DNA from: Sphingobacterium sp. | GTDB taxonomy: Bacteria; Bacteroidota; Bacteroidia; Sphingobacteriales; Sphingobacteriaceae | Direction of reading: 5' to 3' | Length of the DNA: 64,000 nt | NCBI GenBank assembly: GCA_031286695.1 | Contig: JAITTY010000002.1 | Span: forward strand, 248,001-312,000 | In this document: piece by piece, positions 33,318 through 42,689 of the stretch | Layout of the letters: the number at the start of each line of letters is the position of its first letter | Position numbering within the stretch: position 1 is the stretch's first letter | Notes under the pieces: generated by a model | What the model was told of the DNA's origin: nothing | Database searches by the model: none | What the model saw: the letters and a program-made list of their open reading frames with translations, nothing else | Program-made: the position numbers and the translations under genes

Positions 33318-34745
33318 CTATAATTGAGAAACGCGGATTGTATTTGTTTTGCCTTTTTCGATCAATGGTGTTGAAGCTGTATTGATGATGATCGAGCCTG
33401 GTTTAACGTAGTTGTTTTTTACGATAAACTTGTTGACATCATGGATAGATCCATCCGTGCTTTCGAACTTGTCATAGATAAAGGTTTTTACACCCCAAAG
33501 CAGGCTTAGTTGTTTCAAAAGTGTTTGTGTTCCTGTGAAAACTAAGATATCTACATTTGGTCTATAGCTAGTAATTTCAAATGCTGTTGCGCCAGATGAG
33601 GTCAATACGGCAATTGCTGAGGCATTTGTTTTTTGAGCAAGGTAAACCGAAGAAGCACAAATGGCATCCGGAATAAGCGTTCCATCGTGGATTTCACTAA
33701 CTTTCTCATTATAATAAGGATAAGAAGTTTGTTCCACGTGGATAATGATTTTGCTCATTGTTTCGATAACGATTTCTGGGAATTCACCGACAGAAGTCTC
33801 GCCACTTAGCATTACTGCATCTGCTCCATCCAACACCGAATTCGCTACATCATTTACTTCAGCACGTGTAGGACGTGGTGTAGTGATCATGCTTTCCAGC
33901 ATCTGTGTTGCAATAATCACAGGTTTTGAAAGATCTCTACATTTCTGTACGATGATCTTTTGAAGTCCTGGTACCTCTTCCATTGGAAGCTCAACACCCA
34001 AGTCTCCACGAGCAACCATAACAGCATCTGTAGCTTCGATAATTGCATCAATATTCTCAATCGCTTCTGGTTTTTCAACTTTTGCGATTACACGTGCATG
34101 GCTTCCTTTTGCCTCAATGATTTTTTTACATTGAAAAATATCTTCTGCCGAACGGACGAAAGACATAGCGATCCAGTCTGCCCCATGATCCAAGGCAAAA
34201 TTTAAGTTGTCTAAATCTTCCTCTGTCAGTGAAGGGATAGATACTTTGGTGTTTGGTAAATTAACGCCTTTACGTGAAGTAAGGACACCGCCGTGTACAA
34301 CTTCACAGGTAACTGTATCTTTATGATTGGTCTCTAAAACACGAAGTTGAAGTTTTCCGTCGTCAAGTAAAATGATTTCGTTGGCTTCAACGTCGTTTGG
34401 AAAGTTTTCGTATGTAATGTAGATTCTGTTTTCGTCTCCGATAAGTTCATGTGTTGTGATTTCAACTTTTGAACCATTTACGAGAACGGCACCACCTTCT
34501 TTCATTTTTCCGATCCTAATTTTTGGACCTTGTAAGTCTGCTAAGATGGCAACATTGAATCCTGTTTCATTATTTATTGCATTTATAGTTTCGATTACCT
34601 TAAGGTGATCTTCCTGGCTGCCATGAGAGAAATTCAACCGGCACACATCAACCCCTTTGGCAATCATGTTGGTCAAAACTTGTTTGTCTGCCGAGGCAGG
34701 GCCTAATGTTGCGACAATTTTAGTCCTTTTTTGAACTTTTTCCAT
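33318..34745 (-). CDS. pyk: Pyruvate kinase
   Basis: A 475-residue cytosolic glycolytic enzyme that converts phosphoenolpyruvate and ADP to pyruvate and ATP. Visible are KIVATLGPAS near the N-terminus, the substrate-loop block MVARGDLGVELPMEEVPGLQK, KPVIIATQMLESM and the barrel-end motif LDGADAVMLSGETS. The C-terminal domain includes the allosteric-type helix-strand pattern with IAVLTSSGATA. Length is typical. It is divergent from no gene; the IPExxxVDY gene lies behind it on the same strand, 134 bp upstream. A palindrome sits at its transcription start (see the separate entry). Confidence 0.97.
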   Translation of the reverse strand: MEKVQKRTKIVATLGPASADKQVLTNMIAKGVDVCRLNFSHGSQEDHLKVIETINAINNETGFNVAILADLQGPKIRIGKMKEGGAVLVNGSKVEITTHELIGDENRIYITYENFPNDVEANEIILLDDGKLQLRVLETNHKDTVTCEVVHGGVLTSRKGVNLPNTKVSIPSLTEEDLDNLNFALDHGADWIAMSFVRSAEDIFQCKKIIEAKGSHARVIAKVEKPEAIENIDAIIEATDAVMVARGDLGVELPMEEVPGLQKIIVQKCRDLSKPVIIATQMLESMITTPRPTRAEVNDVANSVLDGADAVMLSGETSVGEFPEIVIETMSKIIIHVEQTSYPYYNEKVSEIHDGTLIPDAICASSVYLAQKTNASAIAVLTSSGATAFEITSYRPNVDILVFTGTQTLLKQLSLLWGVKTFIYDKFESTDGSIHDVNKFIVKNNYVKPGSIIINTASTPLIEKGKTNTIRVSQL

Positions 34746-34779
34746 CTGTTATTTTGTATTTTAAATGTTCTTCATTAAT

Positions 34780-34845
34780 CACAACAAATAGCGCGCTACA
34801 TTGTTGTGTTTTGTCAAAACTAAATCGAATTAATTTAGATCTAAA
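34780..34845 (-). promoter_or_regulatory. pyk promoter with a nested palindrome at the transcript start
   Basis: On the minus strand TTTA (34845-34842) is followed after 19 bp by TAGTTTTG (34822-34815), an exact -7 consensus match. About 7 bp further the sequence enters CACAACA ... TAGCGCGCTA ... TGTTGTG at 34780-34808, a near-symmetric palindrome with a 10-bp perfect core. Its position at the start of the RNA suits a repressor site or a leader hairpin. Confidence 0.55.
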
Positions 34846-34879
34846 CTGGGGTGTATTTGCTACACTAACCTACAGTTTG

Positions 34880-35374
34880 CTAAAATATGAGATTTTCTTT
34901 AGATTTCAATATTTTTGGTGATATTTCTTTTGCAATGACGACTTCGGGTAATTTGCTGATCCTTTTGATAATATGCTCCACGTCATCTTCGCAGATATAG
35001 TTTTTGATGATGATAAAAAAATCAAAGTGTGGGTTTTCGGGAATTAAATAAGTTCCTTCGATGCTCTTGTTGTTGATCAGGAAATATTCTGTGTCGGCAT
35101 CGGGGATAAGATAATGAAAAGCAGTGAAGTGGTGGCTTATTTTTTTCTTTGTGTCAAAGATAATGTGATATTCAAGCTCTTCTTCGGATTTGTTTTTTTG
35201 TCGACCATCATGGTCATATTTGCTTTCTTTTCCTCTGGAAAAATTCAGATTAGTCTCCTTATTGATGAAATGGCAGAGTCGGTAATCTTTCAAGGAACAG
35301 GTAATGGCGAGTAGGGTAAAATCCAACTCTTCGTCCATATCCATATCTAATCTTGCTACTAACTTATTGACCAC
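34880..35374 (-). CDS. IPExxxVDY family protein
   Basis: A 164-residue cytosolic protein of a small family largely confined to Bacteroidota and named from a conserved motif; here the motif reads IPENPHFDFF. It has no signal peptide. The N-terminus LVARLDMDMDEELDFTLLAITCSLKDYRLCHFIN is strand-rich (quoted in part) and the C-terminal part is a helix-strand unit. The function is unknown to me. Its place beside pyk, acpP, fabF and rnc is the usual one in this phylum. The upstream 290 bp hold the promoters of this gene and of acpP, which is divergent. Confidence 0.75.
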   Translation of the reverse strand: MVNKLVARLDMDMDEELDFTLLAITCSLKDYRLCHFINKETNLNFSRGKESKYDHDGRQKNKSEEELEYHIIFDTKKKISHHFTAFHYLIPDADTEYFLINNKSIEGTYLIPENPHFDFFIIIKNYICEDDVEHIIKRISKLPEVVIAKEISPKILKSKENLIF

Positions 35375-35597
35375 TTTAATGCTTAAATATATGTCCCTCT
35401 GTTAACGAAGGTACTAATAATTTTAAGGTCGGAATATACTTTTTGTGTAAAATTTGAGTTAATTAGCTGAGCGTTTGGAATACAAAATATTTTTTGTTAT
35501 ACTTGAACTAAGTTAATATAGAGTGGGTTAGCTAGTATAAGACGCGAATAAGTTCGGTCGCCTAACGTGGTGACTTTCATCTAAATATCAATTTAGG

Positions 35598-35628
35598 TTT
35601 GAATTTTGATGAAATTTATTTTTCTTTG
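35598..35628 (+). promoter_or_regulatory. Promoter of acpP-fabF
   Basis: TTTG (35598-35601), a 19-bp spacer and TTTCTTTG (35621-35628), one base off the -7 consensus, place the transcript start near 35636 and leave a leader of about 26 bases before the acpP ATG. A small stem with AGT ... ACT ends lies upstream, near 35552-35576. Confidence 0.55.
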
Positions 35629-35661
35629 CACAGATTTATTAAACAATTAAACTATAAAATC

Positions 35662-35898
35662 ATGTCAGATATCGCTTCAAGAGTAAAAGCAATTATCGTT
35701 GAAAAATTAGGTGTTGACGAAAACGAAGTAACACCAGAAGCTTCATTCACTAATGATTTAGGTGCTGATTCACTTGACACTGTTGAGTTGATCATGGAGT
35801 TTGAAAAAGAATTCAACGTTGCTATTCCTGATGATCAAGCAGAGACTATTGGTACTGTTGGTCAAGCAATCGCTTATTTAGAAAAAAACGTTAACTAA
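35662..35898 (+). CDS. acpP: Acyl carrier protein
   Basis: A 78-residue acidic carrier of growing fatty acyl chains. The start at 35662 ([17 protein letters not shown]) is chosen because it gives the standard ACP length; the in-frame ATG at 35599 lies inside the promoter. The 4'-phosphopantetheine site is Ser37 in [12 protein letters not shown]. The following [17 protein letters not shown] is also typical. It precedes fabF by 27 bp and is surely co-transcribed with it. Confidence 0.97.
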   Translation: MSDIASRVKAIIVEKLGVDENEVTPEASFTNDLGADSLDTVELIMEFEKEFNVAIPDDQAETIGTVGQAIAYLEKNVN

Positions 35899-35925
35899 CT
35901 AATTTAATTAGGCTAATCGTAATAA

Positions 35926-37179
35926 ATGGAGCTTAAAAGAGTAGTAGTAACAGGATTAGGCGCCCTTACACCAATTGGAAATACCGTCTCAGCTTACTGG
36001 GAGGCGTTAATAAATGGTGTAAGCGGAGCTGCTCCTATTACGCATTTTGATGCGTCAAAATTCAAGACTCAGTTTGCATGTGAGGTAAAGGGGTTTGATC
36101 CGCATGAATTTATGGATCGTAAGGAAGCTCGTAAAGTCGATCCTTTTGTTCAGTATGCAATTGCGTCAACAGATGAGGCAATTAAAGATGCTGGCTTAGA
36201 TTTTGAAAAATTAGATACAAATCGTATCGGAGTAATTTGGGGCTCAGGAATTGGGGGGTTAACAACTTTTACTGAAGAAGTTGCAAACTTTGCAAAGGGA
36301 GATGGAACACCTCGTTTCAATCCTTTCTTTATTCCTAAGATGCTTGTTGATATTGCTCCAGGACATATTTCAATGCGTCATGGTCTTCGTGGTCCTAACT
36401 TTTCCGCGGTATCGGCTTGTGCGTCAGCTACCAATGCAATGATAGATGCTTTCAACTATATTCGTATGGGTAAGGCAGATGTGATTGTTACAGGTGGATC
36501 GGAAGCGACAGTCAATGAAGCTGGAATCGGTGGATTCAACGCTATGCATGCTTTATCTACCAGAAATGATGATCCTAAAACAGCTTCTCGTCCTTTTGAT
36601 AAAGATAGGGATGGTTTTGTTTCAGGTGAAGGTTCAGGTGCTTTGATCTTGGAAAGTCTGGAACACGCTTTGGCACGTGGAGCAAAAATCTATGCAGAGA
36701 TTGCGGGTGGTGGCATGAGTGCTGATGCGCATCATATCACAGCATCGCATCCTGAAGGATTGGGTGCTAAACTGGCGATGACCATGGCTGTCAATGATGC
36801 AGAGATGGATTTTTCAGATATTGATTATATCAATGTTCATGGAACGTCTACGCCGGTCGGTGATATTAGTGAAACGAAGGCTATTGTTGACCTGTTTGGT
36901 GAACACGCCTATAAATTGAATATCAGTTCAACTAAATCAATGACTGGACACCTTTTGGGTGCTGCGGGGGCCATAGAAACTATTGCTTCTATTTTGGCTG
37001 TCCAAAATGATATTGTCCCTCCGACAATCAATCACTTTACAGACGATCCGGAAATTGATAATAACTTGAATTTTACATTCAACAAAGCGCAAAAACGTAC
37101 AGTTAATGCAGCGTTGAGTAATACATTTGGTTTCGGTGGGCATAATGCTACCGTTATTGTGAAAAAATATAAAGCTTAA
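35926..37179 (+). CDS. fabF: 3-oxoacyl-ACP synthase II
   Basis: A 417-residue condensing enzyme of fatty acid elongation that joins malonyl-ACP to an acyl-ACP. Active-site Cys165 lies in SAVSACASATNA, the first His in VHGTSTPVGD and the second in STKSMTGHLLGAAG. The start RVVVTGLGALTPIG and the end SNTFGFGGHNATVI are standard. It follows acpP closely. A hairpin and rnc lie downstream. Confidence 0.97.
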   Translation: MELKRVVVTGLGALTPIGNTVSAYWEALINGVSGAAPITHFDASKFKTQFACEVKGFDPHEFMDRKEARKVDPFVQYAIASTDEAIKDAGLDFEKLDTNRIGVIWGSGIGGLTTFTEEVANFAKGDGTPRFNPFFIPKMLVDIAPGHISMRHGLRGPNFSAVSACASATNAMIDAFNYIRMGKADVIVTGGSEATVNEAGIGGFNAMHALSTRNDDPKTASRPFDKDRDGFVSGEGSGALILESLEHALARGAKIYAEIAGGGMSADAHHITASHPEGLGAKLAMTMAVNDAEMDFSDIDYINVHGTSTPVGDISETKAIVDLFGEHAYKLNISSTKSMTGHLLGAAGAIETIASILAVQNDIVPPTINHFTDDPEIDNNLNFTFNKAQKRTVNAALSNTFGFGGHNATVIVKKYKA

Positions 37180-37257
37180 TGTTTGATCCTTCAAACATGG
37201 TTTGATAATATGAGCTAGCGACAGGTTCTTTAACTAGGACTTGTCGCCTTATTTTTA
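37180..37257 (+). terminator. Two hairpins between fabF and rnc
   Basis: TGTTTGA and TCAAACA form a small stem right after the fabF stop (37180-37197). GCGACA at 37218-37223 and TGTCGC at 37242-37247, with further partial pairing toward the loop, are followed by a TTATTTTT tail. The second is a likely partial terminator that would lower rnc relative to fabF. Confidence 0.55.
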
Positions 37258-37263
37258 GAAGAG

Positions 37264-38004
37264 ATGCCTTTTGCAAGGATATATAAATTATATTTTTCGC
37301 CAGATCGGGAATACGTTAGAAAACTAAAAAACCTGCTTGGATTTGTTCCCGGAAATGTACATCTGTACAAGATGGCGTTTAGACATAAGTCTGTCGCCGT
37401 TACCATTAAAGAGGGAGCAAAAAACAGCAACGAACGTTTAGAATTCTTAGGTGATGCTGTTTTGGGTTCGGTTGTGGCCGAACTGTTATTTAAGAAATAT
37501 CCTTATAAAGATGAAGGGTTCCTGACAGAAATGCGCTCAAAAATTGTCAGTAGAGCAAACCTAAACCAGCTTTCCAGAAAGTTGGGGTTTAATGAACTTA
37601 TTCAGTTTGATGCACGAATGATCAGTTTTCCCAATAAACAGGGATCCTTATTAGGCGATGCATTTGAAGCATTGATAGGAGCAGTTTATCTCGATAAGGG
37701 CTATGTTTTTACAAAGAGCTTTTTGCTTAACAGAATTATCAAACCACACGTTGATATTCATCTTCTAGAACAGACTGAAACAAACTTCAAAAGCCGGTTG
37801 ATTGAATGGTGTCAGCATACGGGCAAAGAGATCGTATTTCAACAAACAGACAATCCGGAAGGGGAGTCTTCTAAAATGTTTAGTATTGAAGCGGTCGTTG
37901 ATGGTGTCGTATGTGGGCTCGGGCGTGATTTCAATAAAAAGTCTGCAGAGAAATCCGCAGCCGAAAAAGCCTGTGAATTCCTTAAAATTCTGGAAGTAGA
38001 ATAA
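37264..38004 (+). CDS. rnc: Ribonuclease III
   Basis: A 246-residue double-stranded RNA endonuclease used in rRNA and mRNA processing. The signature ERLEFLGDAVLGSVV starts at residue 57, with the catalytic acids Glu60 and Asp64; the second acid cluster lies in GDAFEALIGAVYLDKG. The C-terminal dsRNA-binding domain begins near residue 175 (FKSRLIEWCQ) and ends with KKSAEKSAAEKAC. The N-terminal 30 residues are longer than in E. coli, as usual in this phylum. Confidence 0.96.
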   Translation: MPFARIYKLYFSPDREYVRKLKNLLGFVPGNVHLYKMAFRHKSVAVTIKEGAKNSNERLEFLGDAVLGSVVAELLFKKYPYKDEGFLTEMRSKIVSRANLNQLSRKLGFNELIQFDARMISFPNKQGSLLGDAFEALIGAVYLDKGYVFTKSFLLNRIIKPHVDIHLLEQTETNFKSRLIEWCQHTGKEIVFQQTDNPEGESSKMFSIEAVVDGVVCGLGRDFNKKSAEKSAAEKACEFLKILEVE

Positions 38005-38014
38005 AGGATTTTAT

Positions 38015-38022
38015 TAACTTTG
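38015..38022 (+). promoter_or_regulatory. -7 box directly before hisS
   Basis: TAACTTTG is an exact TAnnTTTG match and ends 6 bases before the hisS ATG at 38029. No good TTTG lies 19 bp upstream. If used, the transcript would start at or near the A of the ATG, giving a leaderless message. Confidence 0.4.
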
Positions 38023-38028
38023 CCAAAT

Positions 38029-39411
38029 ATGGCAGTAGTAAAACCTTCTTTGGCAAAAGGAACGCGTGATTTTTCGCCTTCCGAAATGATCAAACGCAAC
38101 TATATTTTCGATACACTGAAAACGGTATTCAGAAAATATGGCTATAATGAAATACAGACCCCTTCATTTGAAAATTTAACAACTCTTACCGGTAAATACG
38201 GCGATGAGGGTGATAAATTGATCTTTAAGATTCTTAATTCGGGTGATTACATGGCGAAAGCGCCAGATGGCCTGCTTCACGATAAAAATTCCAATAAGCT
38301 CATTCCACATATATCAGAGAAAGCACTAAGATATGATCTTACAGTGCCCTTTGCACGCTATGTAGTGATGCACCAAAATGATATTACTTTACCGTTTAAG
38401 CGCTTTCAGGTGCAGCCTGTATGGCGTGCAGATCGTCCGCAGCGCGGAAGATATCGTGAGTTTTATCAATGTGATGTTGATGTGGTTGGGTCTGAAAGCT
38501 TATTGAATGAAGCGGAGTTTATTCTTATTTACCAAGAAGCCTTCGAGCGTTTTGGGCTGAAAGATTTTAATATTAAAATCAACAACCGGAAAATTCTTTC
38601 GGGTATTGCTGAAATTATCGGAAAGCCGGAGTTGATTGTGGATATGACTGTCGCGATTGATAAATTGGATAAAATTGGTTTGGATGGTGTCAACAAAGAA
38701 TTGTTGGAAAGAGGTTTTACCGAGGAAGATCTTGCTATTTTGAAACCTATCATTTTATTAGAGGGATCCAATGATGTAAAACTCGCTGCATTAAAAGCAA
38801 TTTTATCAACTTCTGCTGTTGGTTTAAATGGTATTGCCGAGATCGAAGAAGTATTTGATTATGTGTCTAAGTTAGGTGCAGATGAAAAATTACTGAAGCA
38901 GATCATTGATCTTGATATTACATTAGCTCGAGGTCTCAATTATTATACGGGTTGTATTTTTGAGGTTAAGACAAATGAAGTTGCCATGGGAAGTATTGGT
39001 GGCGGAGGCCGCTACGATGACCTTACAGGTATGTTTGGTCTGAAGGGATTGACTGGTGTTGGTGTCTCTTTTGGTGCCGACCGTATTTATGATGTCTTAG
39101 AAGAGTTAAATCTGTTCCCTGTGGGTAAAGCAGATTCAACAAAGCTCCTGATTATAAATTTTGATAAGCAACTGGAAGGTTATACCCTAAGTTTATTGAA
39201 TAAGCTCCGGAAGGAAAATATCGCTTCTGAACTCTATGCTTCTCCTGTAAAGTTGAAAAAGCAGATGGGGTATGCGGATGGTAAAGGGATTCCTTATGTA
39301 TTGTTAGTGGGGGAAGAAGAGGCGGCATCGGGACAATTATCTTTAAAGGACATGGAAAGTGGCGAGCAGATAAAGGTGACTGAAAGTGAGCTGATCCAAA
39401 AACTTCGATAA
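38029..39411 (+). CDS. hisS: Histidine--tRNA ligase
   Basis: A 460-residue class II aminoacyl-tRNA synthetase. The start at ATG 38029 ([15 protein letters not shown]) is preferred to an in-frame TTG at 38020, which lies in the -7 box. Motif 1 is not spelled out; motif 2 appears as [20 protein letters not shown], the histidine-A loop as [13 protein letters not shown], and motif 3 as GGGGRYDDL with GVSFGADRI. The C-terminal anticodon-binding domain starts near residue 370. It begins 24 bp after rnc. Confidence 0.97.
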   Translation: MAVVKPSLAKGTRDFSPSEMIKRNYIFDTLKTVFRKYGYNEIQTPSFENLTTLTGKYGDEGDKLIFKILNSGDYMAKAPDGLLHDKNSNKLIPHISEKALRYDLTVPFARYVVMHQNDITLPFKRFQVQPVWRADRPQRGRYREFYQCDVDVVGSESLLNEAEFILIYQEAFERFGLKDFNIKINNRKILSGIAEIIGKPELIVDMTVAIDKLDKIGLDGVNKELLERGFTEEDLAILKPIILLEGSNDVKLAALKAILSTSAVGLNGIAEIEEVFDYVSKLGADEKLLKQIIDLDITLARGLNYYTGCIFEVKTNEVAMGSIGGGGRYDDLTGMFGLKGLTGVGVSFGADRIYDVLEELNLFPVGKADSTKLLIINFDKQLEGYTLSLLNKLRKENIASELYASPVKLKKQMGYADGKGIPYVLLVGEEEAASGQLSLKDMESGEQIKVTESELIQKLR

Positions 39412-39582
39412 CAAACAGTTTGTATAAAATAGATTAAGCCAAATGATTATTAAGTCCTTTGGCTTTTTTATTTTCATAAGTTTTTGATTTATTTGATTGT
39501 GCCGTTCATTTATTTGTAAACAAATGCTATATACTTTAAATCAAATGTCTTAGAAGTGTCTTAAAGTGTAAATAAAATTGAT

Positions 39583-39620
39583 TTTTGGACAAGGAAATTC
39601 GTCCAAAATTATTAGATTTG
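39583..39620 (+). promoter_or_regulatory. pdhA promoter with an inverted repeat
   Basis: TAGATTTG at 39613-39620 exactly matches the -7 consensus. Just upstream TTTTGGAC (39583-39590) and GTCCAAAA (39601-39608) form a perfect 8-bp inverted repeat with a 10-bp centre, which overlaps the -33 region. The TTTG inside the left arm lies 25 bp from the -7 box, longer than ideal. A regulator bound to this repeat would contact RNA polymerase. Confidence 0.5.
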
Positions 39621-39654
39621 TAGTCTAGAATAGTAAGAAAATCAAAACTTTGAA

Positions 39655-40650
39655 ATGAGTTCAACACCTATAACAAAAGAGACATATTTGGAGTGGTATA
39701 AGTCGATGTTACTTATGCGTAAGTTTGAAGAAAAAGCAGGTCAACTTTACGGACAGCAAAAGATTCGTGGTTTCTGTCACTTGTACATAGGACAAGAGGC
39801 AGTTGTCGCTGGAACGATGTCGGTTATCAAACCTGAGGATTCTTTAATCACTGCTTATCGTGATCACGCCCACGCTTTGGCTAAAGGCGTTTCTGCAAAT
39901 GCTTGTATGGCTGAATTATATGGAAAGATCACTGGTTGTTCAAAAGGTAAAGGAGGTTCTATGCACTTCTTCTCCAAAGAACACAAATTCATGGGTGGCC
40001 ATGGTATTGTTGGCGGTCAGATTCCTTTAGGTGCTGGTATCGCATTTGCTGAAAAATATCTTGGTACAGATAATGTAAATATCTGTTATATGGGTGATGG
40101 AGCTGTGCGTCAAGGTGCATTCAATGAGACATTGAACATGGCGATGTTGTGGAAACTCCCTGTTATCTTCGTGTGTGAAAACAACGGTTATGCGATGGGT
40201 ACTTCTGTACAACGTACAACGAACATGCAGGATATTTACAAAATGGGCTTAGGTTTTGATATGCCTTCTGCTCCAGTTGACGGAATGGATGTCGTTGCTG
40301 TACACAATGCAATGGACGAAGCTGTTCAACGTGCACGTGCAGGAGAGGGACCAACATTCCTTGAAATTCGTACTTACCGTTACAAAGGGCACTCGATGTC
40401 TGACCCAGCTAAATACCGTACTAAAGAAGAACTAGAAGCGTATAAAGACCGCGATCCATTGTTGTCGACTAAACATGCTATTTTAGAAAACAACTATGCA
40501 GATGACGCTTGGTTTGCAGAAGTTGAGGCTGATGTGAAAAAAGTAGTTGAGGAGTCGGTGAAATTTGCAGAGGAGTCTCCTTATCCAACTGCAGATGAAT
40601 TGTACAAAGATGTATATGTACAACAAGACTATCCATTTATTTTAGATTAA
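39655..40650 (+). CDS. pdhA: Pyruvate dehydrogenase E1 component, alpha subunit
   Basis: A 331-residue thiamine-diphosphate subunit that, with a beta subunit, decarboxylates pyruvate for the pyruvate dehydrogenase complex. Family features include RKFEEKAGQLYGQQKIRGF near the start, GGSMHFF, GGHGIVGGQIPLG and the diphosphate site GDGAVRQGAFNETLNMA with VCENNGYAMGT. The regulatory-type loop YRYKGHSMSDPAKYRT is present. The E2 gene follows after 29 bp. The beta subunit gene is not in between and must be elsewhere. Confidence 0.95.
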   Translation: MSSTPITKETYLEWYKSMLLMRKFEEKAGQLYGQQKIRGFCHLYIGQEAVVAGTMSVIKPEDSLITAYRDHAHALAKGVSANACMAELYGKITGCSKGKGGSMHFFSKEHKFMGGHGIVGGQIPLGAGIAFAEKYLGTDNVNICYMGDGAVRQGAFNETLNMAMLWKLPVIFVCENNGYAMGTSVQRTTNMQDIYKMGLGFDMPSAPVDGMDVVAVHNAMDEAVQRARAGEGPTFLEIRTYRYKGHSMSDPAKYRTKEELEAYKDRDPLLSTKHAILENNYADDAWFAEVEADVKKVVEESVKFAEESPYPTADELYKDVYVQQDYPFILD

Positions 40651-40679
40651 TACTCTTTAACTTGATAATATAATAAAGA

Positions 40680-42308
40680 ATGGCTGAAGTAGTAAGAATG
40701 CCCAAAATGAGCGATACAATGACCGAAGGGGTCATCGCAAAATGGCACAAAAAAGTTGGTGATAAAGTAAATTCTGGTGATTTAGTAGCTGAGATTGAAA
40801 CAGATAAAGCTACAATGGACTTTGAGTCTTACCAAGAAGGAACTCTTTTATATATTGGTCCTAAAGAAGGCGAAGCAGTGGCTATTGATGCTGTTATTGC
40901 TGTTTTAGGTGAACCGGGTGAAGATTTTCAAGCATTGTTGAGTGGTGACGCTCCTGCTGCTGAAAAAGCACCAGAGAAAACTGAAGAAAAAAAAGCAGAA
41001 GAAGTTTCTGGTCCAGAATCTTCGGCTAGTACTGTAACTCCTGAGGAATTGGGATGTACAGTGATTACTATGCCGTTGTTGAGTGATACCATGAAAGAAG
41101 GTGTCATTGCACAATGGAACTTCAAAGTTGGTGATACGATCAAATCTGACGATGCTATTGCTGATGTAGAAACCGATAAAGCGACAATGGAAGTTACTGC
41201 TTACGCTGACGGAACATTGTTATATGTTGGTCTTGAAGCTGGACAGGCTGCAAAAGTTAACGACATCATTGCAATTGTCGGTCCTGCAGGAACTGATATC
41301 ACACCTTTGTTAAATCAAAAATCTGCACCTGCAAAGGCAGAAACTGCTGAAGCTCCTAAAGCTGACTCAGCTGCTGCTGTAACTGCCGCACCGGTAGCAT
41401 CGACTTCAAGCGATGATTCTCGCGTGAAAGCATCTCCTTTGGCACGTAAAATTGCGCAGGAAAAAGGTATCAATTTAAGTGATATCAAAGGTTCTGCTGA
41501 TGGTGGCCGTATTGTGAAGAAAGACGTTGAATCATTTGTTCCTGCTGCTGCACAACCTGTGGAGACAAAAGCTGCTGCTCCAGCAACAGAAGCCAAAGCA
41601 ATCACTTTACCGACATTTGTTGGTGAAGAGCGTTATACTGAAAAACCAGTTAACCAAATGCGTAAAACTATAGCGCGTCGTCTGGCAGAGTCATTGTTTA
41701 CAGCTCCACACTTCTATTTGACTGTATCTATTGACATGGACAATGCAATGGCTGCTCGTGCTCAAATCAATGAGGTTGCTCCAGTAAAAGTTTCTTTCAA
41801 TGATATCGTTGTAAAAGCTGTTGCTGTTGCCTTGAAAAAGCATCCTGCAGTAAACTCTTCATGGCAAGGTGATAAAATCCGTTTCAATGAGCATACCAAC
41901 ATCGGTGTTGCAATGGCTGTTGAAGATGGTTTATTAGTCCCTGTTGTGCGTTTCGCAGATGGTAAGTCATTATCACATATCTCTGCAGAGGTGAAAGATT
42001 TCGCTCAAAAAGCGAAAGCTAAAAAATTACAACCTGCGGATTGGGAAGGATCTACGTTTACAGTATCTAACTTAGGTATGTTCGGAATTGACGAATTTAC
42101 GTCCATTATCAACTCTCCAGATGGAGCTATCCTTTCTGTAGGAGCTATTCAGGCAGTTCCTGTTGTTAAAAATGGTGCTGTAGTTCCAGGTAATGTAATG
42201 AAAGTAACATTGGGCTGTGATCACCGTGTGGTGGATGGCGCAACTGGTGCTGCATTTTTACAGACTTTAAAATCTTTGGTTGAAAATCCAGTAAGATTAT
42301 TAGCATAA
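40680..42308 (+). CDS. pdhC: Pyruvate dehydrogenase E2, dihydrolipoamide acetyltransferase
   Basis: A 542-residue core subunit that moves acetyl groups from lipoyl arms to coenzyme A. Two lipoyl domains carry the attachment Lys43 and Lys167 (each in ETDKATM). An Ala/Pro/Glu-rich linker separates them from a peripheral-subunit-binding domain (KASPLARKIAQEKGINLSDI, about 250-285). The catalytic domain (about 320-542) has the active-site His515 in DHRVVDGATG. Two lipoyl domains are the usual number in Bacteroidota. It is followed by a terminator. Confidence 0.96.
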   Translation: MAEVVRMPKMSDTMTEGVIAKWHKKVGDKVNSGDLVAEIETDKATMDFESYQEGTLLYIGPKEGEAVAIDAVIAVLGEPGEDFQALLSGDAPAAEKAPEKTEEKKAEEVSGPESSASTVTPEELGCTVITMPLLSDTMKEGVIAQWNFKVGDTIKSDDAIADVETDKATMEVTAYADGTLLYVGLEAGQAAKVNDIIAIVGPAGTDITPLLNQKSAPAKAETAEAPKADSAAAVTAAPVASTSSDDSRVKASPLARKIAQEKGINLSDIKGSADGGRIVKKDVESFVPAAAQPVETKAAAPATEAKAITLPTFVGEERYTEKPVNQMRKTIARRLAESLFTAPHFYLTVSIDMDNAMAARAQINEVAPVKVSFNDIVVKAVAVALKKHPAVNSSWQGDKIRFNEHTNIGVAMAVEDGLLVPVVRFADGKSLSHISAEVKDFAQKAKAKKLQPADWEGSTFTVSNLGMFGIDEFTSIINSPDGAILSVGAIQAVPVVKNGAVVPGNVMKVTLGCDHRVVDGATGAAFLQTLKSLVENPVRLLA

Positions 42309-42325
42309 TCCTCTATAGGAAAATC

Positions 42326-42358
42326 AAAAGCCACTTTAGCAATAAAGTGGCTTTTTTT
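42326..42358 (+). terminator. Terminator after pdhC
   Basis: AAAAGCCACTTT and AAAGTGGCTTTT form a perfect 12-bp stem with a 6-base loop and a T run. Confidence 0.9.
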
Positions 42359-42689
42359 GTGTTCTTAATTGTTTAAATTCATAGGACTGAAAAAGTCGGT
42401 CCCAATATAGATACAGCCGCTATTAGTTGGTTTGACTTATGTGGGTTTTGTGTTTCTTATAGGGAAATCGAAATAATGGGTAGAAAAGGTAACATATACG
42501 ATGAATAACAATTATTATGAGGAAAAAATTCGTTTTTTTATACTAAAATCTTCATTTTAGCATTATTATCAATATGCTGATCCTTTTATTACGAGCTTGA
42601 ATAATTTGCTATTATTTAAGGCAAAAGAAATAAAGGGTATTTATTGATATACAATACAGAAAACATAAAAATCCGGGAGACTTAGTATA
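42359..42689 (+). other. Gap of about 330 bp before the serine hydrolase lipoprotein gene
   Basis: No gene is recognised. The sequence is AT-rich and carries no strong hairpin. CCGGGAGA at 42672-42679 is a purine-rich ribosome site for the GTG start at 42690, stronger than most in this window. Confidence 0.5.

Noticed and set aside
39655..42308. Possible fusion of E1 beta into pdhA or pdhC.
   Set aside because: pdhA has the normal alpha length and pdhC contains only lipoyl, binding and catalytic domains, so the beta subunit is simply encoded elsewhere.
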